A DNA stretch of 64,000 bases from Symbiodinium natans (GCA_905221605.1 CAJNDS010002079.1:900001-964000); one strand, 5' to 3'. Counted from the stretch's first letter, positions 30,000 to 39,412 are shown. A program made the numbers and translations. Notes: a model not told the origin generated them from the sequence alone.

Positions 30000-30650
30000 T
30001 TACGGTTTAAGGGGGGGATGTAGGCGCGTAAAGCGGTTAAGCGTGCTTTTGATGACTCTTGTGGGATTCCTCATTCTATTGACAGCTTGCTCCTGTTTTT
30101 CCCTAAACCCTAGACCCTAGACCCTAAACCTTAAACCCTAAACCCTAGACCCTGAACCCTAAACCCGAAAAAAAGCTATAACACATGAAGCCAGCCTTCG
30201 GGCGTTGCTTTGCCATCGCCAGATGTCTGCTGTTCTTTCCAAGGTCCGAGACTTCCGTAAACTCTCAAAAACTTGGAACATCATTCTCCTCATACCCCAA
30301 GAGGGTTCCCAAAGGGAATCCCAGCATTCATCGTCCTTAAACCATGGTTTAGGGTTTAGGGTTTAGGGTTGAGGGTTTAGGGTGTAGGATTTAGGGTGTA
30401 GGGTTTAGCGTTTAGGGTAAGGGGTGTGAGAGCCCAGATGCTAAGCAAAGCGCGTGGACCGATGCTTCCACACTGCACTTGCACAACTCCGGAGTTTTTT
30501 TTGGGGGGGTTTAGTTTTAGGGGAATGAAGGTTTGGGGGTTGGGGATTTGGGTTTTTTTGGGGGGGGTTTAGGGTTTTTGGGGTTTTAGGGTTTGGGGTT
30601 TGGGTGTTTGGGGTGAATGTTGGGGTGAATGTCTGTTCAAACTCAGAAGC
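30000..30650. other. Short island and repeats between P2 and the RCC1 gene
   Basis: The island 30,193-30,290 is open in all three plus frames, so I leave it unassigned. An element-like stretch follows (aaagggaatcccagcattc, related to 56,975). Then degenerate TTTAGGG to 30,610. Confidence 0.45.
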
Positions 30651-31912
30651 TAATCAATCTTGCACAGCACTGCGCCCCAGGTCACGACAGACCCATCGCC
30701 CAGAACGGCAGCAAAAGCGTGGTCAGATGCTTGGATCTGCTGCACGTCCTTCAGCTGACCTTGTACAGCACTGCTGTCGCCACCAGAACCACGATCGCCC
30801 CAGGTCACGACGGACCCAGCGCCCAGAACGGCAGCAAAAGCCCAGGAACTAGCCTGGATCTGCTGCACGTCCTTCAGCTGACCTTGTACAGCAGTGATGT
30901 CGCCACCAAAGTCAGCATCGCCCCAAGTCACGACGGACCCATCGCCCAGAATGGCCGCAAAAGCCTGATCAGATGCTTGGATCTGCTGCACGTCCTTCAG
31001 CTGACCTTGTGCAGAACTGCTGTCGCCACCGAAGCGAGCATCGCCCCAGGTCACGACAGACCCATCGCCCAGAATGGCCGCAAAAGCCCGATCACACGCT
31101 TGGATCTGCTGCACGTCTTTCAGTTGGCATTTTACAGAACTGCTGTCGCCACCAAAGCGAGCATCGCCCCAGGTCACAACAGACCCATCGCCCAGAATGG
31201 CTGCAAAAGCCTGATCAGATGCTTGGATTTGCCGCACGTCCTGCAGCTGGCCTTGCACAGAAGTGCTGTCACCACCAAAGTCAGCATCGCCCCATGTCAC
31301 GACAGACCCATCGCCCAGAATGGCTGCAAATGCCTGATCAGATGCTTGGATTTGCTGCACGTTCTGCAGCTGACCTTGCACAGACCCGCTGTCGCCACCA
31401 GAGCCACGATCGCCCCAGGTCACAACAGACCCATCGCCCAGAATAGCAGCAAAAGCGTGGGCCGTAGCCTGGATCTGCTGCACGTCCTTCAGCTTGTCTT
31501 GCGCAGCACTTCTGGCCATAGCAAAGTCCGCAGAGCCCCAGGTCACAACAGACCCATCGCCCAGAATTGCAGCAAAAGCCTTTCTGGAAGCTTGAATCTG
31601 CTGCACGTCCGTCAGCTGACCTTGCACCGCGCCGCTGGCGCTGTGAAAGCACGCGTTGCCCCAGGTCACAACAGACCCATCGCCCAGAACGGCAGCAAAA
31701 GCGTGGTCAGATGCTTGGATCTGCTGCACGTCCTTCAGCTGACCTTGTACAGCACTGCTGTCACCACCCCAGCGAGCGTCGCCCCAGGTCACTACAGATC
31801 CATCGCTCCGAATGGCAGCAAAGGCCTGCCGGTTGCAGCAGATGTGCATGCTGCTCATCTGCAAGGTCAGCACGTCCCCACTCTGCAACCTAGACTCCTC
31901 AAGCGTGGCTGC
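30650..31912 (-). CDS. RCC1-like repeat protein with ubiquitin-like N-terminus, main exon
   Basis: After an N-terminal tail of the ubiquitin-like domain (ATLEESRLQSGDVLTLQ) come nine full 41-residue repeats and one truncated, each AFAAILGDGSVVTWGDARFG plus a GGDSSSVQGQLKDVQQIQAS-type half. This is the repeat form of HERC/RCC1-annotated proteins in dinoflagellates. The 412-codon run annotated from 31,888 begins with TTG, so the true start is in the upstream exon at 32,170. The last repeat has a 22-bp deletion (see finding) that shifts frame and gives TAG at 30,652-30,650. Role probably scaffold; no HECT domain in the window. Confidence 0.9.
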   Translation of the reverse strand, partial: AATLEESRLQSGDVLTLQMSSMHICCNRQAFAAIRSDGSVVTWGDARWGGDSSAVQGQLKDVQQIQASDHAFAAVLGDGSVVTWGNACFHSASGAVQGQLTDVQQIQASRKAFAAILGDGSVVTWGSADFAMARSAAQDKLKDVQQIQATAHAFAAILGDGSVVTWGDRGSGGDSGSVQGQLQNVQQIQASDQAFAAILGDGSVVTWGDADFGGDSTSVQGQLQDVRQIQASDQAFAAILGDGSVVTWGDARFGGDSSSVKCQLKDVQQIQACDRAFAAILGDGSVVTWGDARFGGDSSSAQGQLKDVQQIQASDQAFAAILGDGSVVTWGDADFGGDITAVQGQLKDVQQIQASSWAFAAVLGAGSVVTWGDRGSGGDSSAVQGQLKDVQQIQASDHAFAAVLGDGSVVTWGAVLCKID

Positions 31913-31973
31913 CCTAAACCCTAAACCCTAAACCCTAAACCCTAAACCCTAAACCCTAAACCCTAAACCCTAA
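31913..31973 (-). other. Telomere-repeat intron candidate in the ubiquitin-like/RCC1 gene
   Basis: On the coding strand it begins GTTTAGGG directly after GRGRLL and ends TTTAGGGCAG directly before TLEESRL. It consists only of about eight TTTAGGG units. About ten residues expected from relatives (between GRGRLL and the TLxExRL segment) are absent, so array insertion with loss of coding sequence is the alternative. Confidence 0.7.
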
Positions 31974-32170
31974 ACCAAGAGCCTGCCTCTGCCCACTGCC
32001 AGAGCTTGCTGCGCTCTTCTTTTCAGGTTTTCTACAGTCTCTTGGTTAATATTAATATTAACACAAACAATAATAGAAATTTGGTATAGTTCATTGAGTT
32101 TATTAAATAGAGATAAATTATGGGAGACCCTCCTGCCACTCAGCAGGCTCACCTCAATCGCAAGGGGCAT
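31974..32170 (-). CDS. Ubiquitin-like N-terminal exon of the RCC1-like protein
   Basis: Begins ATG with MPLAIEVSLLSGRRVS and ends ENLKRRAQQALAVGRGRLL, both matching the ubiquitin-like start I know from Symbiodinium RCC1-type proteins. Between them lies an AT-rich segment of about 75 bp with no stop (encoding NLSLFNKLNELYQ and so on) that has no counterpart in relatives and adds about 21 residues; it may be a small intron without clear GT-AG or an insertion. Confidence 0.8.
32045..32062. repeat. Perfect 18-bp palindrome in AT-rich insertion
   Basis: gttaatattaatattaac equals its own reverse complement and lies inside the AT-rich segment interrupting the ubiquitin-like domain. Confidence 0.95.
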
Positions 32171-32487
32171 GATGTTACGGGGGGAGGGCTACAAAGGATC
32201 CCTGCCCTTTTTCCGTTTCTGGAGTTGCAGTCTGTGCTCTAGACACCTTCGGCACCAAATGACACTCTACAGTCGGGATCGCAGTCCCTACTTACTCAGA
32301 AGCCCTTGTGACTGAGTAAGTAGGGTAAGGCGGGCAATGGGAAACCCCAAACCCTAAACCCTAAACCCTAAACCCTAGACCCTAAACCCTAAACTTTAAA
32401 CCCTAAAAAAGACTTGCGATGTCAAAAAAAGGGCTTCCAGGTCGACTTTACGATTGGTCTCTGGACGACCAACTCCCAGACGGGGCC

Positions 32488-32720
32488 TTTAGGGTTTAGG
32501 GTTTAGGGTTTAGGGTTTAGGGTTTAGGGTTTAGGGTTCAGGGTTTAGGGTTTAGGGTTTAGGGTTATGGGCCTGGAGGTTCGGGTTCCCGGGGGTGGGT
32601 CTGAAAAAACCATTGAAACTGGCCCTAAGCCCGTCGGGGCTGAAGCTCTCTGCATATGGGTTTAGGGTTTAGGGTTTAGGGTTTAGGGTTTAGGGTTTAG
32701 GGGGGGGGGGGGGGGGGGTC
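32488..32720 (+). repeat. TTTAGGG arrays and poly-G
   Basis: Two arrays (32,488-32,570 and 32,659-32,701) with a 90-bp island between; the second runs into a 20-base G run. Confidence 0.95.
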
Positions 32721-32924
32721 AGAGGCTTTGGGGTTTGGAGATGAGGCTTTACAGGGCTTAGGGCTTTCAGGGTTTAGGCCTTGAGTTGGTCCAGCGAGTT
32801 AAAAACAGTGCGGGGAGGCATCAAGGAAAAAAAACTCTAGACACATAGTAAGGCTCAGGGTTCAGAGTCTTGGGCTTAAGTAGAAGCCCCTCAAAATCGA
32901 CCCCCTGCGGCCCCAAACCTACAG

Positions 32925-33112
32925 GCGCTACAGGCCCTGCGCTGCTTAGAGGAAGAAGGGGGAAGAGAGGTCCCAAGAAGGCTCAGAGATCACGAGCTCT
33001 TTCAACTCCAAACGCAGCCACTGAAATCCGATCATTATGAACTCCACCAAGCCTTCTGGCCCATGACATCTCAAGGGGTCCAGGGCCCCAGGCTGCATCC
33101 CCGTATCATTGG
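32925..33112 (+). CDS. P3 exon 1, unknown protein
   Basis: After acceptor ACCTACAG an open frame of 62 codons (ALQALRCLEEEGGREVPRRL, then DHELFQLQTQPLKSDHYELH) has highly protein-like composition. It exits with GG at a GTTCAG donor, matching exon 2; the frame stays open to about 33,147. There is no early ATG. No family recognised. Confidence 0.65.
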
Positions 33113-33317
33113 GTTCAGAAGGATAAGGGGAACAAGGGCGGGACTACACCTAAACCCCTCTAAACCCCTCTAAACCCCTAAAACCCCTCTAAACCCCTCT
33201 AAACCCCTCCAAACCCCTCTAAACCCCTCTAAACCCTTTAAACCCGCAAATCCTGTAAACACTCAAGCCTCAACCTCCTGTCCCCCTCCCCCCTCCCCCA
33301 TAATTCCTAAACCCAAG

Positions 33318-33378
33318 GCCGCTGAGTCTCGTTGGGCCAGGAGAAACTGAGGAGTTGTCCCCGCATGTAATCCTGGAG
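33318..33378 (+). CDS. P3 exon 2
   Basis: Pyrimidine-rich lead (cctcctgtccccctcccccc) then CCCAAG; reads PLSLVGPGETEELSPHVILE with donor GAG/GTCGCTGG. Enters with one base as exon 1 requires. Confidence 0.55.
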
Positions 33379-33414
33379 GTCGCTGGGAAATAAAAAAGGT
33401 GCGGCGGAGTTCAG

Positions 33415-33435
33415 AACTCTCAAGAACATAAGGGG
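33415..33435 (+). CDS. P3 micro-exon (tentative)
   Basis: 21 bp after GAGTTCAG reading NSQEHKG before GTTTAGGG; phase 0/0. Confidence 0.3.
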
Positions 33436-33464
33436 GTTTAGGGTTTAGGGTTTGGGGGTTTTAG

Positions 33465-33533
33465 GACTCTAGACCCGAAAGTGCTCAACCCATTGAGGGT
33501 TGCGAGTTGGGGCCGCAGCTCAGTGAAACTTAA
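33465..33533 (+). CDS. P3 last exon (tentative)
   Basis: After GTTTTAG reads DSRPESAQPIEGCELGPQLS, then ET and TAA at 33,531-33,533. A GTGAAA donor at 33,523 is the alternative. Phase agrees with the micro-exon. Confidence 0.45.
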   Translation, partial: DSRPESAQPIEGCELGPQLSET

Positions 33534-34000
33534 CCCCCAAACCCCAAACCCTAAACCCTAAGCCCTCAAGCCTAAACCCCAAATCACTGAACCCTAAACC
33601 CTAAACCCTACAAAAAACAAAAGAAACATAGCTTGAGGACTCAAAGCTTGACTTTGGGTAGGGTTTTTGGGATTTTGGGATGAGGGTGGCATCTCAGATG
33701 TCTTCTCAAAGGGTTGGCTAAAACAACAACAAACCCCAAACCCCAAAACCCTAACCCTTGAACCCTTGAACCCTAAACCCTAAACCCCCAACCCCAAACC
33801 CCAACCCTTAAATCCTAAACCTCAACCCTTATAACCCTCAACCCTCAACCCTTACATTCTAAACCTCAACCCTCATAACCCTCAACCCTCAACCCTTAAA
33901 TCCTAAACCTCAACCATTAACCCTTAACCCTCAACCCTCAACCCTGCTTCGGGACCCTGAATGGCAAGGAGCCCCCTGAAACTTCGACCTCTCCCTTCTT
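33534..34000 (+). repeat. Degenerate CCCTAAA/CCCTCAACC text
   Basis: Repeated ctcaacccttaaatcctaaac modules between 33,790 and 33,945. No gene. Confidence 0.7.
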
Positions 34001-34066
34001 TGCTGCCTGGACACCAAAACTCCTCAGCGTCCTTCAGCCCTAGAAGCCCTGAAGCGCTTCAGCGTC

Positions 34067-34192
34067 GTTTAGGGTTTAGGGTTTAGGGTTTAGGGTTTAG
34101 GGTTTAGGGTGTAGGGTGTAGGGTGTAGGGTGTAGGGTGTAGGGTGTAGGGTGTAGGGTGTAGGGTGTAGGGTGTAGGGTGTAGGGGGTGGG
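34067..34192 (+). repeat. TTTAGGG array passing into GGGTGTA array
   Basis: About five standard units, then about twelve perfect GGGTGTA heptamers (34,108-34,187). Confidence 0.97.
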
Positions 34193-34199
34193 GGGCTGC

Positions 34200-34893
34200 T
34201 TGAGGACCATAAGCCTAATAAGCCCAATAAGCCCTGACCCCACATCCTGAAACCTTAGCCCCTAAAGAAACCCCGAAAGCTCGTACTGGGCTGGCCGCTG
34301 AAACCCGAAGAAAGAATTGTAAACTCTAAGAAGCCCTTAAACCCTGAATCCTCTAAGCCCTCAACTACTAAACCCTAGACTCCAAAACCCCAAGCTCGTA
34401 AAGCCGAAATGCTAAGCTCTAACCCTAAAACCCTAAACTCCTAAACCCTAAGCCTAAACCCTAGCCCTAAACCCTAAACCCTAAACCCCAAAGCTCTTCA
34501 CGGAGGGTCCTCCACCGTGGTGGTAGTGGCATTAAGCCTCTCTAGACCCAAGGTGCCCCAGACCACCACGACCTGAGGAGTTTTCGGGAGTTTAGGGTTT
34601 AGGGTTTAGGGTTTCGGGTTTCGGGTTTAGGGTTAGGAGTCTAGGGTTCTTAGGAGCCTGGGAGTTTGCGAGTTTAGGAGTTTGGGCGTTTAGGAGCTTG
34701 GCAGTTTTGGCGTCTAGGAGTTTCGGGTTGAGGAGTTTGGGAGTTTAGGAGCTTAGGCGTTGAGGAGTTTAATGTTTAGGATTTATATAGGAGTTTCGGG
34801 TTTAGGATTCAGGAGATTAGGCGTTGGGAGGGTTGGGAGTACAAGGTTTTGGGCTTAGGAGTTTTGGGTTAGGGTTTTGGGCTTCGGTTTTCT
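34200..34893. other. Repeats and ambiguous islands
   Basis: The islands 34,280-34,318 (LVLGWPLKPEERI, plus) and 34,494-34,570 (open on both strands) have splice-like ends but no decisive support. The rest is degenerate TTTAGGG text. Confidence 0.4.
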
Positions 34894-34896
34894 GAG

Positions 34897-34946
34897 TGAT
34901 TCTGGAAGCCTTTTCCCGGGACCTTTTGCAAGGGACCCGATTCTAA
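34897..34946 (+). CDS. Candidate terminal exon
   Basis: Acceptor CGGTTTTCTGAG, reads ILEAFSRDLLQGTRF and stops at TAA. Confidence 0.4.
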
Positions 34947-35225
34947 GAAAGTATCGCTCTAGGGCCCGGGGGGAGTAGGGTAATGTAGCGTGTTGAGAGA
35001 CCCCAAACCCCAGACACTACAGCCTACACCCAAACCCTGACCTGGGCGATTTTATAAGCCTCAAACCTGAACCCCTACCTGAAGCCCTACCCTTTCGGAG
35101 TTGTTAGGGGTTCTCCCAACCCTAGAAAGCAAAGGCTACCGAACTCGACAGGCATTGCAGTTTAGGGTCCAGGTCCAGGGTCCCTAAACCCTAAACCCTA
35201 AACCCTAAACCCTAAACCCTAAACC

Positions 35226-35285
35226 CTAAAGCCCTTCTAAGGGCCCTGCCACATAGTCCACCTTGCCAAAGGAGTTTCCAATGGC
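35226..35285 (-). CDS. Candidate last exon of M2
   Basis: Acceptor ATCCAACCAG; reads AIGNSFGKVDYVAGPLEGL and stops at TAG within CTTTAGGG, the first unit of the next array. Phase 0 in, as left by the exon at 39,149. Confidence 0.5.
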   Translation of the reverse strand, partial: AIGNSFGKVDYVAGPLEGL

Positions 35286-35346
35286 CTGGTTGGATGTACA
35301 AACCGCAGTTCCCCCCCTCCCCCTCCCCCTCCCTCCAACGCCCTTT

Positions 35347-35438
35347 GAGGGTTTAGGGTTTAGGGTTTAGGGTTTAGGGTTTAGGGTTTAGGGTTTAGGG
35401 TTTAGGGTTTAGGGTTTGGGCTTTAGGGTTTAGGGTTG
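35347..35438 (+). repeat. TTTAGGG array
   Basis: About 13 perfect units. Confidence 0.97.
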
Positions 35439-35445
35439 ACCCCAG

Positions 35446-35502
35446 CAACAACTACAATTGGTTACGAAGCCATCAAGCATCGAACGGCATGAGGCGGCGG
35501 CA
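35446..35502 (+). CDS. Candidate exon
   Basis: Acceptor GACCCCAG, donor GCA/GTTTAGG; QQLQLVTKPSSIERHEAAA, phase 0/0. Matches the phase of 35,752. Confidence 0.45.
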
Positions 35503-35751
35503 GTTTAGGCTAAGGGGGGGTAAGGACCCTAGCCCTTACGGTTTAGGGTAGTCTGGGGAGACCCTTCTATACCTCATACATCCACTGTAAAACTCAAGGG
35601 CCCATACTTCAGAACACCCCTAAACCCTCAACCCTCAACCCTCAACCCTAAACCCTAAACCCTAAACCCTAAACCCTAAACCCCAGACCCTAAACTTCGA
35701 AAAGGTAAGGGGCCATATTGAGCGAGCATGTAACTACCCTTAGACAGCAAG

Positions 35752-35788
35752 GACTTCACGAACTCAGGGTCCGATGGCTCTTCTTTTG
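35752..35788 (+). CDS. Candidate exon
   Basis: Acceptor GACAGCAAG, donor G/GTAGGT; DFTNSGSDGSSF. Confidence 0.4.
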
Positions 35789-35792
35789 GTAG

Positions 35793-35960
35793 GTTTAGGG
35801 TTTAGGGTTTAGGGTTTAGGGTTTAGGGTTTAGGGTTTAGGGTTTAGGGTTTAGGGTTTAGGGTTTAGGGTTTAGGGTTTAGGGTTTAGGGTTTAGGGTT
35901 TAGTGCATAGGGCTTAGGGCTTAGGGTTTAGGCTTTAGGGTTTAGGGTTTAGGGGGTTCG
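35793..35960 (+). repeat. TTTAGGG array
   Basis: About 23 units, standard for the first 110 bp. Confidence 0.97.
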
Positions 35961-35977
35961 GGGTGGGTACTTGGAAG

Positions 35978-36024
35978 ATCTTTGGACTGGGGCTTCTTAC
36001 TTTGGGGCTTCTAGGGGATGCTAA
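35978..36024 (+). CDS. Candidate terminal exon
   Basis: After TTGGAAG reads LWTGASYFGASRGC and stops; phase fits 35,752. Confidence 0.35.
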
Positions 36025-36029
36025 GTAGA

Positions 36030-36400
36030 CAAGTTACTAAGTCAGAAGAGCTTCCATAGGGCTTAGGGTTTGTAAGGGTTTATAGGGTTTAGGGCTTATA
36101 GGGTTTATGGCCTACAGGGTTTATAAGGTGTGGGATTTTGTTGGGTTTTAGGGTGTAGTAGGGTTTGCGATGTTTAGGGCGGTGCGATAGGACCGCTTCG
36201 GAACTAGCCGCCGTGACGAACAGCGGTTGTAGTCAGTGAGCCATTGCAACTATGTCGGTTGGCCCTTTAGGGTTTAGGGTTTAGGGTCTAGGGTTCAGGG
36301 ATATTCCCCCCCCCCCCCAAAAAAAAAAAAAACAGATCTGCTTATCATCCAAAAGAAGAGACTTCACAGGGGGGCCCCCACCCAGTCCTGAAATCTAACA
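36030..36400. other. No gene recognised
   Basis: Degenerate TTTAGGG and tttatagggttt text, one small island (36,185-36,265) and a poly-C/poly-A junction at 36,307-36,332. Confidence 0.5.
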
Positions 36401-36407
36401 GCTGCTC

Positions 36408-36540
36408 CTTTTAAGTTGTTGGTTGTATTTAGTAGGGTAGCTGTAAATTACATTTTAGCTGCCTTATCAAGCAACCCAATAAACCCAAAAAGGCTACGGA
36501 TCTAAAGTTACAGCAAAGCACCACAAAAATAGTGAAGGGT
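36408..36540 (+). mobile_element. AGTAGGGTAGCT family element
   Basis: tagtagggtagctgtaaa ... ggatctaaagttacagcaaagc closely resembles the insert nested in the element at 42,092. Confidence 0.65.
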
Positions 36541-36547
36541 TTAGATT

Positions 36548-36660
36548 AGGATGTTCCCCCTGTATACAAACAGTCCTTACTAGGGATTATCTCACCCCTG
36601 ATTATAAGCCCTATCAAGGACTGTTACTGTTACAACTGCTATAGACGGGGACGTCCTAAG
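36548..36660 (+). mobile_element. GGGATGTTCCCCC-family element
   Basis: aggatgttccccctgtat at left, gacggggacgtcctaag at right, with inner pair acagtccttactagg / cctatcaaggactgt. Confidence 0.65.
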
Positions 36661-36665
36661 TTTAG

Positions 36666-36736
36666 GCCTGTCTGCCCTGAAGCCCGGTCGCCTCCATCAA
36701 CCCGACGTTGATGGTGATCACATGCCTCAACTTAGG
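36666..36736 (+). CDS. Candidate exon after element
   Basis: Reads LSALKPGRLHQPDVDGDHMP; donor AGG/GTTTCGGG. Contains an inner inverted repeat ccatcaac/gttgatgg. Confidence 0.45.
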
Positions 36737-36761
36737 GTTTAGGGTTTCGGGTGTCGAGGTA

Positions 36762-36852
36762 CCCTAAACCCTAAACCCTAAACCCTAAACCCTAAACCCT
36801 AAACCCTAAACCCTAAACCCTAAACCCTAAACCCTATAAACCCTAAACCCTA
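36762..36852 (+). repeat. Telomere-type (CCCTAAA)n array
   Basis: About 13 units. Confidence 0.97.
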
Positions 36853-36879
36853 ATACAAAATTTGGCGAACCCTCCAGGA

Positions 36880-37330
36880 AGACTACTTTCCATTACGGGA
36901 GCCAAAAGTCCCAAAATGCCCCAGAAAACCCCCGAGATTTAAACAAAAACACAAAATCGGCGACCCAATAAAAATAGAAATGCCGAAGACTGCAGGGAAA
37001 AAAACAAGAACCATGGAAAGACCGCCGGCCTGCGAGGACGAGAAGCACAGAGTTTTTGAATTGCTTAAGTAATGATACGACGTGCTCTCGATTTTTTGGA
37101 GTTGGAGACTGCAGCAGAAAACTGCGATTCCTTACTACTTTTCATCTAGGATCATTGCCCAAATCATTCGCTCCTGATCTACACCTTACGGGGCCGGAAT
37201 TCAGGCCAGAATTTGGGATTAATAAAACCCCCTAAAATAGTGGAAAGGCTGGCCCACCATGACGATAAGCACTGAGAGTTTGACTTGCCTAAGGCTTAAG
37301 TAAGCAATGGCGCTCAGCCCAAAGCGGAAG
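36880..37330 (+). repeat. Diverged duplicate segment
   Basis: The stretch 36,965-37,085 (ataaaaatag ... gagaagcacagagttttt ... aagtaatg) has a diverged second copy at 37,209-37,315 (ctaaaatagtgg ... ataagcactgagagtttg ... aagtaagcaatgg). A 73-codon plus-strand frame from 37,000 crosses it; coding status unclear. Confidence 0.5.
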
Positions 37331-37355
37331 CCCTTCACCCTTCTGAGCCCTGAAC

Positions 37356-37495
37356 CCTGTACCCTAAACCCTAAACCCTAAACCCTAAACCCTAAACCCT
37401 AAACCCTAAACCCTAAACCCTAAACCCTAACCCTAAACCCAAAACCCAAACCCTAAACCCTAAACCCTCAACCCTAAACCCTAAATGCCTTCTTA
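37356..37495 (+). repeat. Telomere-type array
   Basis: About 20 CCCTAAA units with a few CCCAAAA variants. Confidence 0.95.
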
Positions 37496-37501
37496 TGCCA
37501 G

Positions 37502-37541
37502 GCGGCTGCCCCAGGTCCGCGGCTTCCGTGCTGGGATACTT
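37502..37541 (+). CDS. Candidate short exon, frame unclear
   Basis: Strong acceptor CTTCTTATGCCAG and donor T/GTAGGT; all three plus frames are open. Confidence 0.35.
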
Positions 37542-37724
37542 GTAGGTATAGTAGCAATACCTCGGCATTGGGTTTAGGGTTTAGGGTTTAGGGTTTAGGG
37601 TTCAGGGTTCAGGGTTTAGGGTTTGGGGTTCAGGGCTTAGGTTTCAGGATTTAGGGCTCATAAGGGTGGAGGATTGAGTGTTTGGGAACTTAGGATCCAG
37701 CAAGAGCAGGCTGTCTGTTATAGG

Positions 37725-37915
37725 CTTCTTGAAGGGAGGGGGGGAGGTTCACGGGGGGTAGGTACCTAGGGAGCCTTAGGGAAGCTTAGGGAAACCCTAA
37801 ACCCTAAACCCTAAACCCCAAACCCTAAACCCTAAATCCTTAGGGAGTCGTAGGGAGTATGTGGGAACCTGGGGTTACATACCCTCCTGGAACCCCCCTT
37901 CCCTTAAGGACAGGG
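37725..37915 (+). mobile_element. Inverted-repeat element (GGGAGGNGGTTCNNGGGGG family) with array inside
   Basis: ttgaagggagggggggaggttc at left and aacccccctt cccttaagg at right; a CCCTAAA array (37,793-37,840) sits in the middle. Confidence 0.6.
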
Positions 37916-38315
37916 TCTCTTTTTTGGAGTTGTTCGAGCCCATCTCTAAATGGGGGTTTTAGGGTTTAGGGTTTAGGGTTTAGAGGCATAGTGAGAAAAT
38001 ACTAGTTAGTTTGGTTTTTTTTAAGGGGTACCCCTATGCTTGTAAACGCCCTCAAATCTTTAACCTCTATGTAACTCTTAACCTCAACATCTAAGGGTCG
38101 TCGGTCCCTAAACCTTAAACCCTAAACACTAAACCCGAACCCAAAACCGGGCCAGTTCGGGTGTTGACGGAGGCTTGGAAGTTTAAGGATTAGGAGTCGG
38201 GTTTGGCGGGCTCGAGGTTGGGACCCGGAGGACTTCTCCAGAAAACTTTGAGGTTTAGGCTTTACGGTTTCGGGTTCAGGGCTTTTGGATGTTGTTGCTT
38301 TTTTGACATTCAAAG

Positions 38316-38385
38316 TTGGTGGATCGGGGCCGGGGCGAAGGGGATACATGTACACGCAGAAAAAAAGGGGGAGATCTTTCTCCAG
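38316..38385 (+). CDS. Candidate exon
   Basis: T-rich lead (gttgttgcttttttgac) and TTCAAAG acceptor, CCAG/GTAGAC donor; LVDRGRGEGDTCTRRKKGGD. Basic, glycine-rich. Confidence 0.5.
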
Positions 38386-38521
38386 GTAGACCCCCCAAAA
38401 CCTCCCTAAACCCCCCTAAAATCACCTAAACCCCCCCCAAACCCCCTAAACCACCCCCGAACCCCCTAAACCCCCTCAACCCCCTGAACCCCATGCCCTA
38501 AGCCCTAACCCCTACAGCAAA

Positions 38522-38608
38522 AGCTAAACCCTAAACCCTAAACCCTAAACCCTAAACCCTAAACCCTAAACCCTAAACCCTAAACCCTAAACCCTAAACC
38601 CTAAACCC
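38522..38608 (+). repeat. Telomere-type (CCCTAAA)n array
   Basis: Twelve perfect units. Confidence 0.97.
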
Positions 38609-38712
38609 TCTGAAATTTCGACCTGGCGGCTCACTGAACTCCACCTCATTTGAGCGGAACTCGGTGTCGAAAGTCTTACCTTAGTCGCCGAAGCTTTTCG
38701 GCGGGGGCTGGG

Positions 38713-39005
38713 GTTTAGGGTTTAGGGTTTAGGGTTTAGGGTTTAGGGTTTAGGGTTTAGGGTTTAGGGTTTGGGGTTTGGGGTTTGGGGTTTGGGGTTT
38801 GGGGTTTGGGGTTTGGGGTTTGGGGTTTGGGGTTTGGGGTTTGGGGTTTGGGGTTTGGGGTTTGGGGTTTGGGGTTTGGGGTTTGGGGTTTGGGGTTTGG
38901 GGGTTGGGGTTTGGGGTTTGGGGTTTGGGGTTTGGGGTTTGGGGTTTGGGGTTTGGGGTTTGGGGTTTGGGGTGCAGGGTTTGGGGTTTGGGGTTTGGGG
39001 TTTCT
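38713..39005 (+). repeat. TTTAGGG array passing into a pure TTTGGGG array
   Basis: Eight TTTAGGG units, then over 30 TTTGGGG heptamers (38,768-39,003) with two single-base exceptions. Long frames on both strands (GFGVWGL and NPKPQTP repeats) are artefacts of the period-7 array. Confidence 0.98.
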
Positions 39006-39148
39006 GGGATATACGGGTTAGGGTCGCAGGGTTTAGGGTTGAGGGTTTTTCGGGGGTGAATAAGGTGTTAGTTGCTGACTGTGCAGATCCCCCAATAGAT
39101 CCTGTGGGGCGGGAGGGAGGGGGGGAAGCCGAACGCCTTATCCTCAAC

Positions 39149-39412
39149 CTGAGTGGAGTGGGCACCACCCAACGCCCTAATCCCAAAAAAGGAAACTCGC
39201 TCAAAACTTTCGCCCGAAATCTTCGCCCAAACCTTCTGCCCAAAACCCGCCACAAACCAGCACAAAACTCCGGACCCAAACCCTTCTAATACAACTTCGA
39301 TAATCTTCCGGATGTGGGATTTAGAGTTGCTTTGCCCAGGTAGGGCTGAGCTGGAGCCCGGAGCGCTGGATGGCGTCCGTAACGCGAACTCGATTTGGGC
39401 TAGCCTGGCGGC
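39149..39412 (-). CDS. M2 exon: long open exon, unknown protein
   Basis: Strong acceptor GGGCTGCAG, consensus-like donor ACTCAG/GTTGAG, and 88 open codons in phase 0/0. Segments include ARLAQIEFALRTPSSAPG, RKIIEVVLEGFGSGVLCWFV and KVWAKISGESFERVSFFGI. The middle is hydrophobic (FGSGVLCWFVAGFG). The plus strand is also partly open (NKVLVADCADPPIDPVG near 39,060-39,289) but lacks comparable splice sites. No family recognised. Confidence 0.6.

Noticed and set aside
30629-31924. Plus-strand 431-codon frame opposite the RCC1 gene
   Set aside because: Periodic antisense of the 123-bp RCC1 repeat; the minus strand gives the recognised protein.
38764-39289. Long open frames of GFGVWGL / NPKPQTP repeats (up to 172 codons)
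   Set aside because: They translate a period-7 TTTGGGG array; every frame is open and periodic, so this is not coding evidence.
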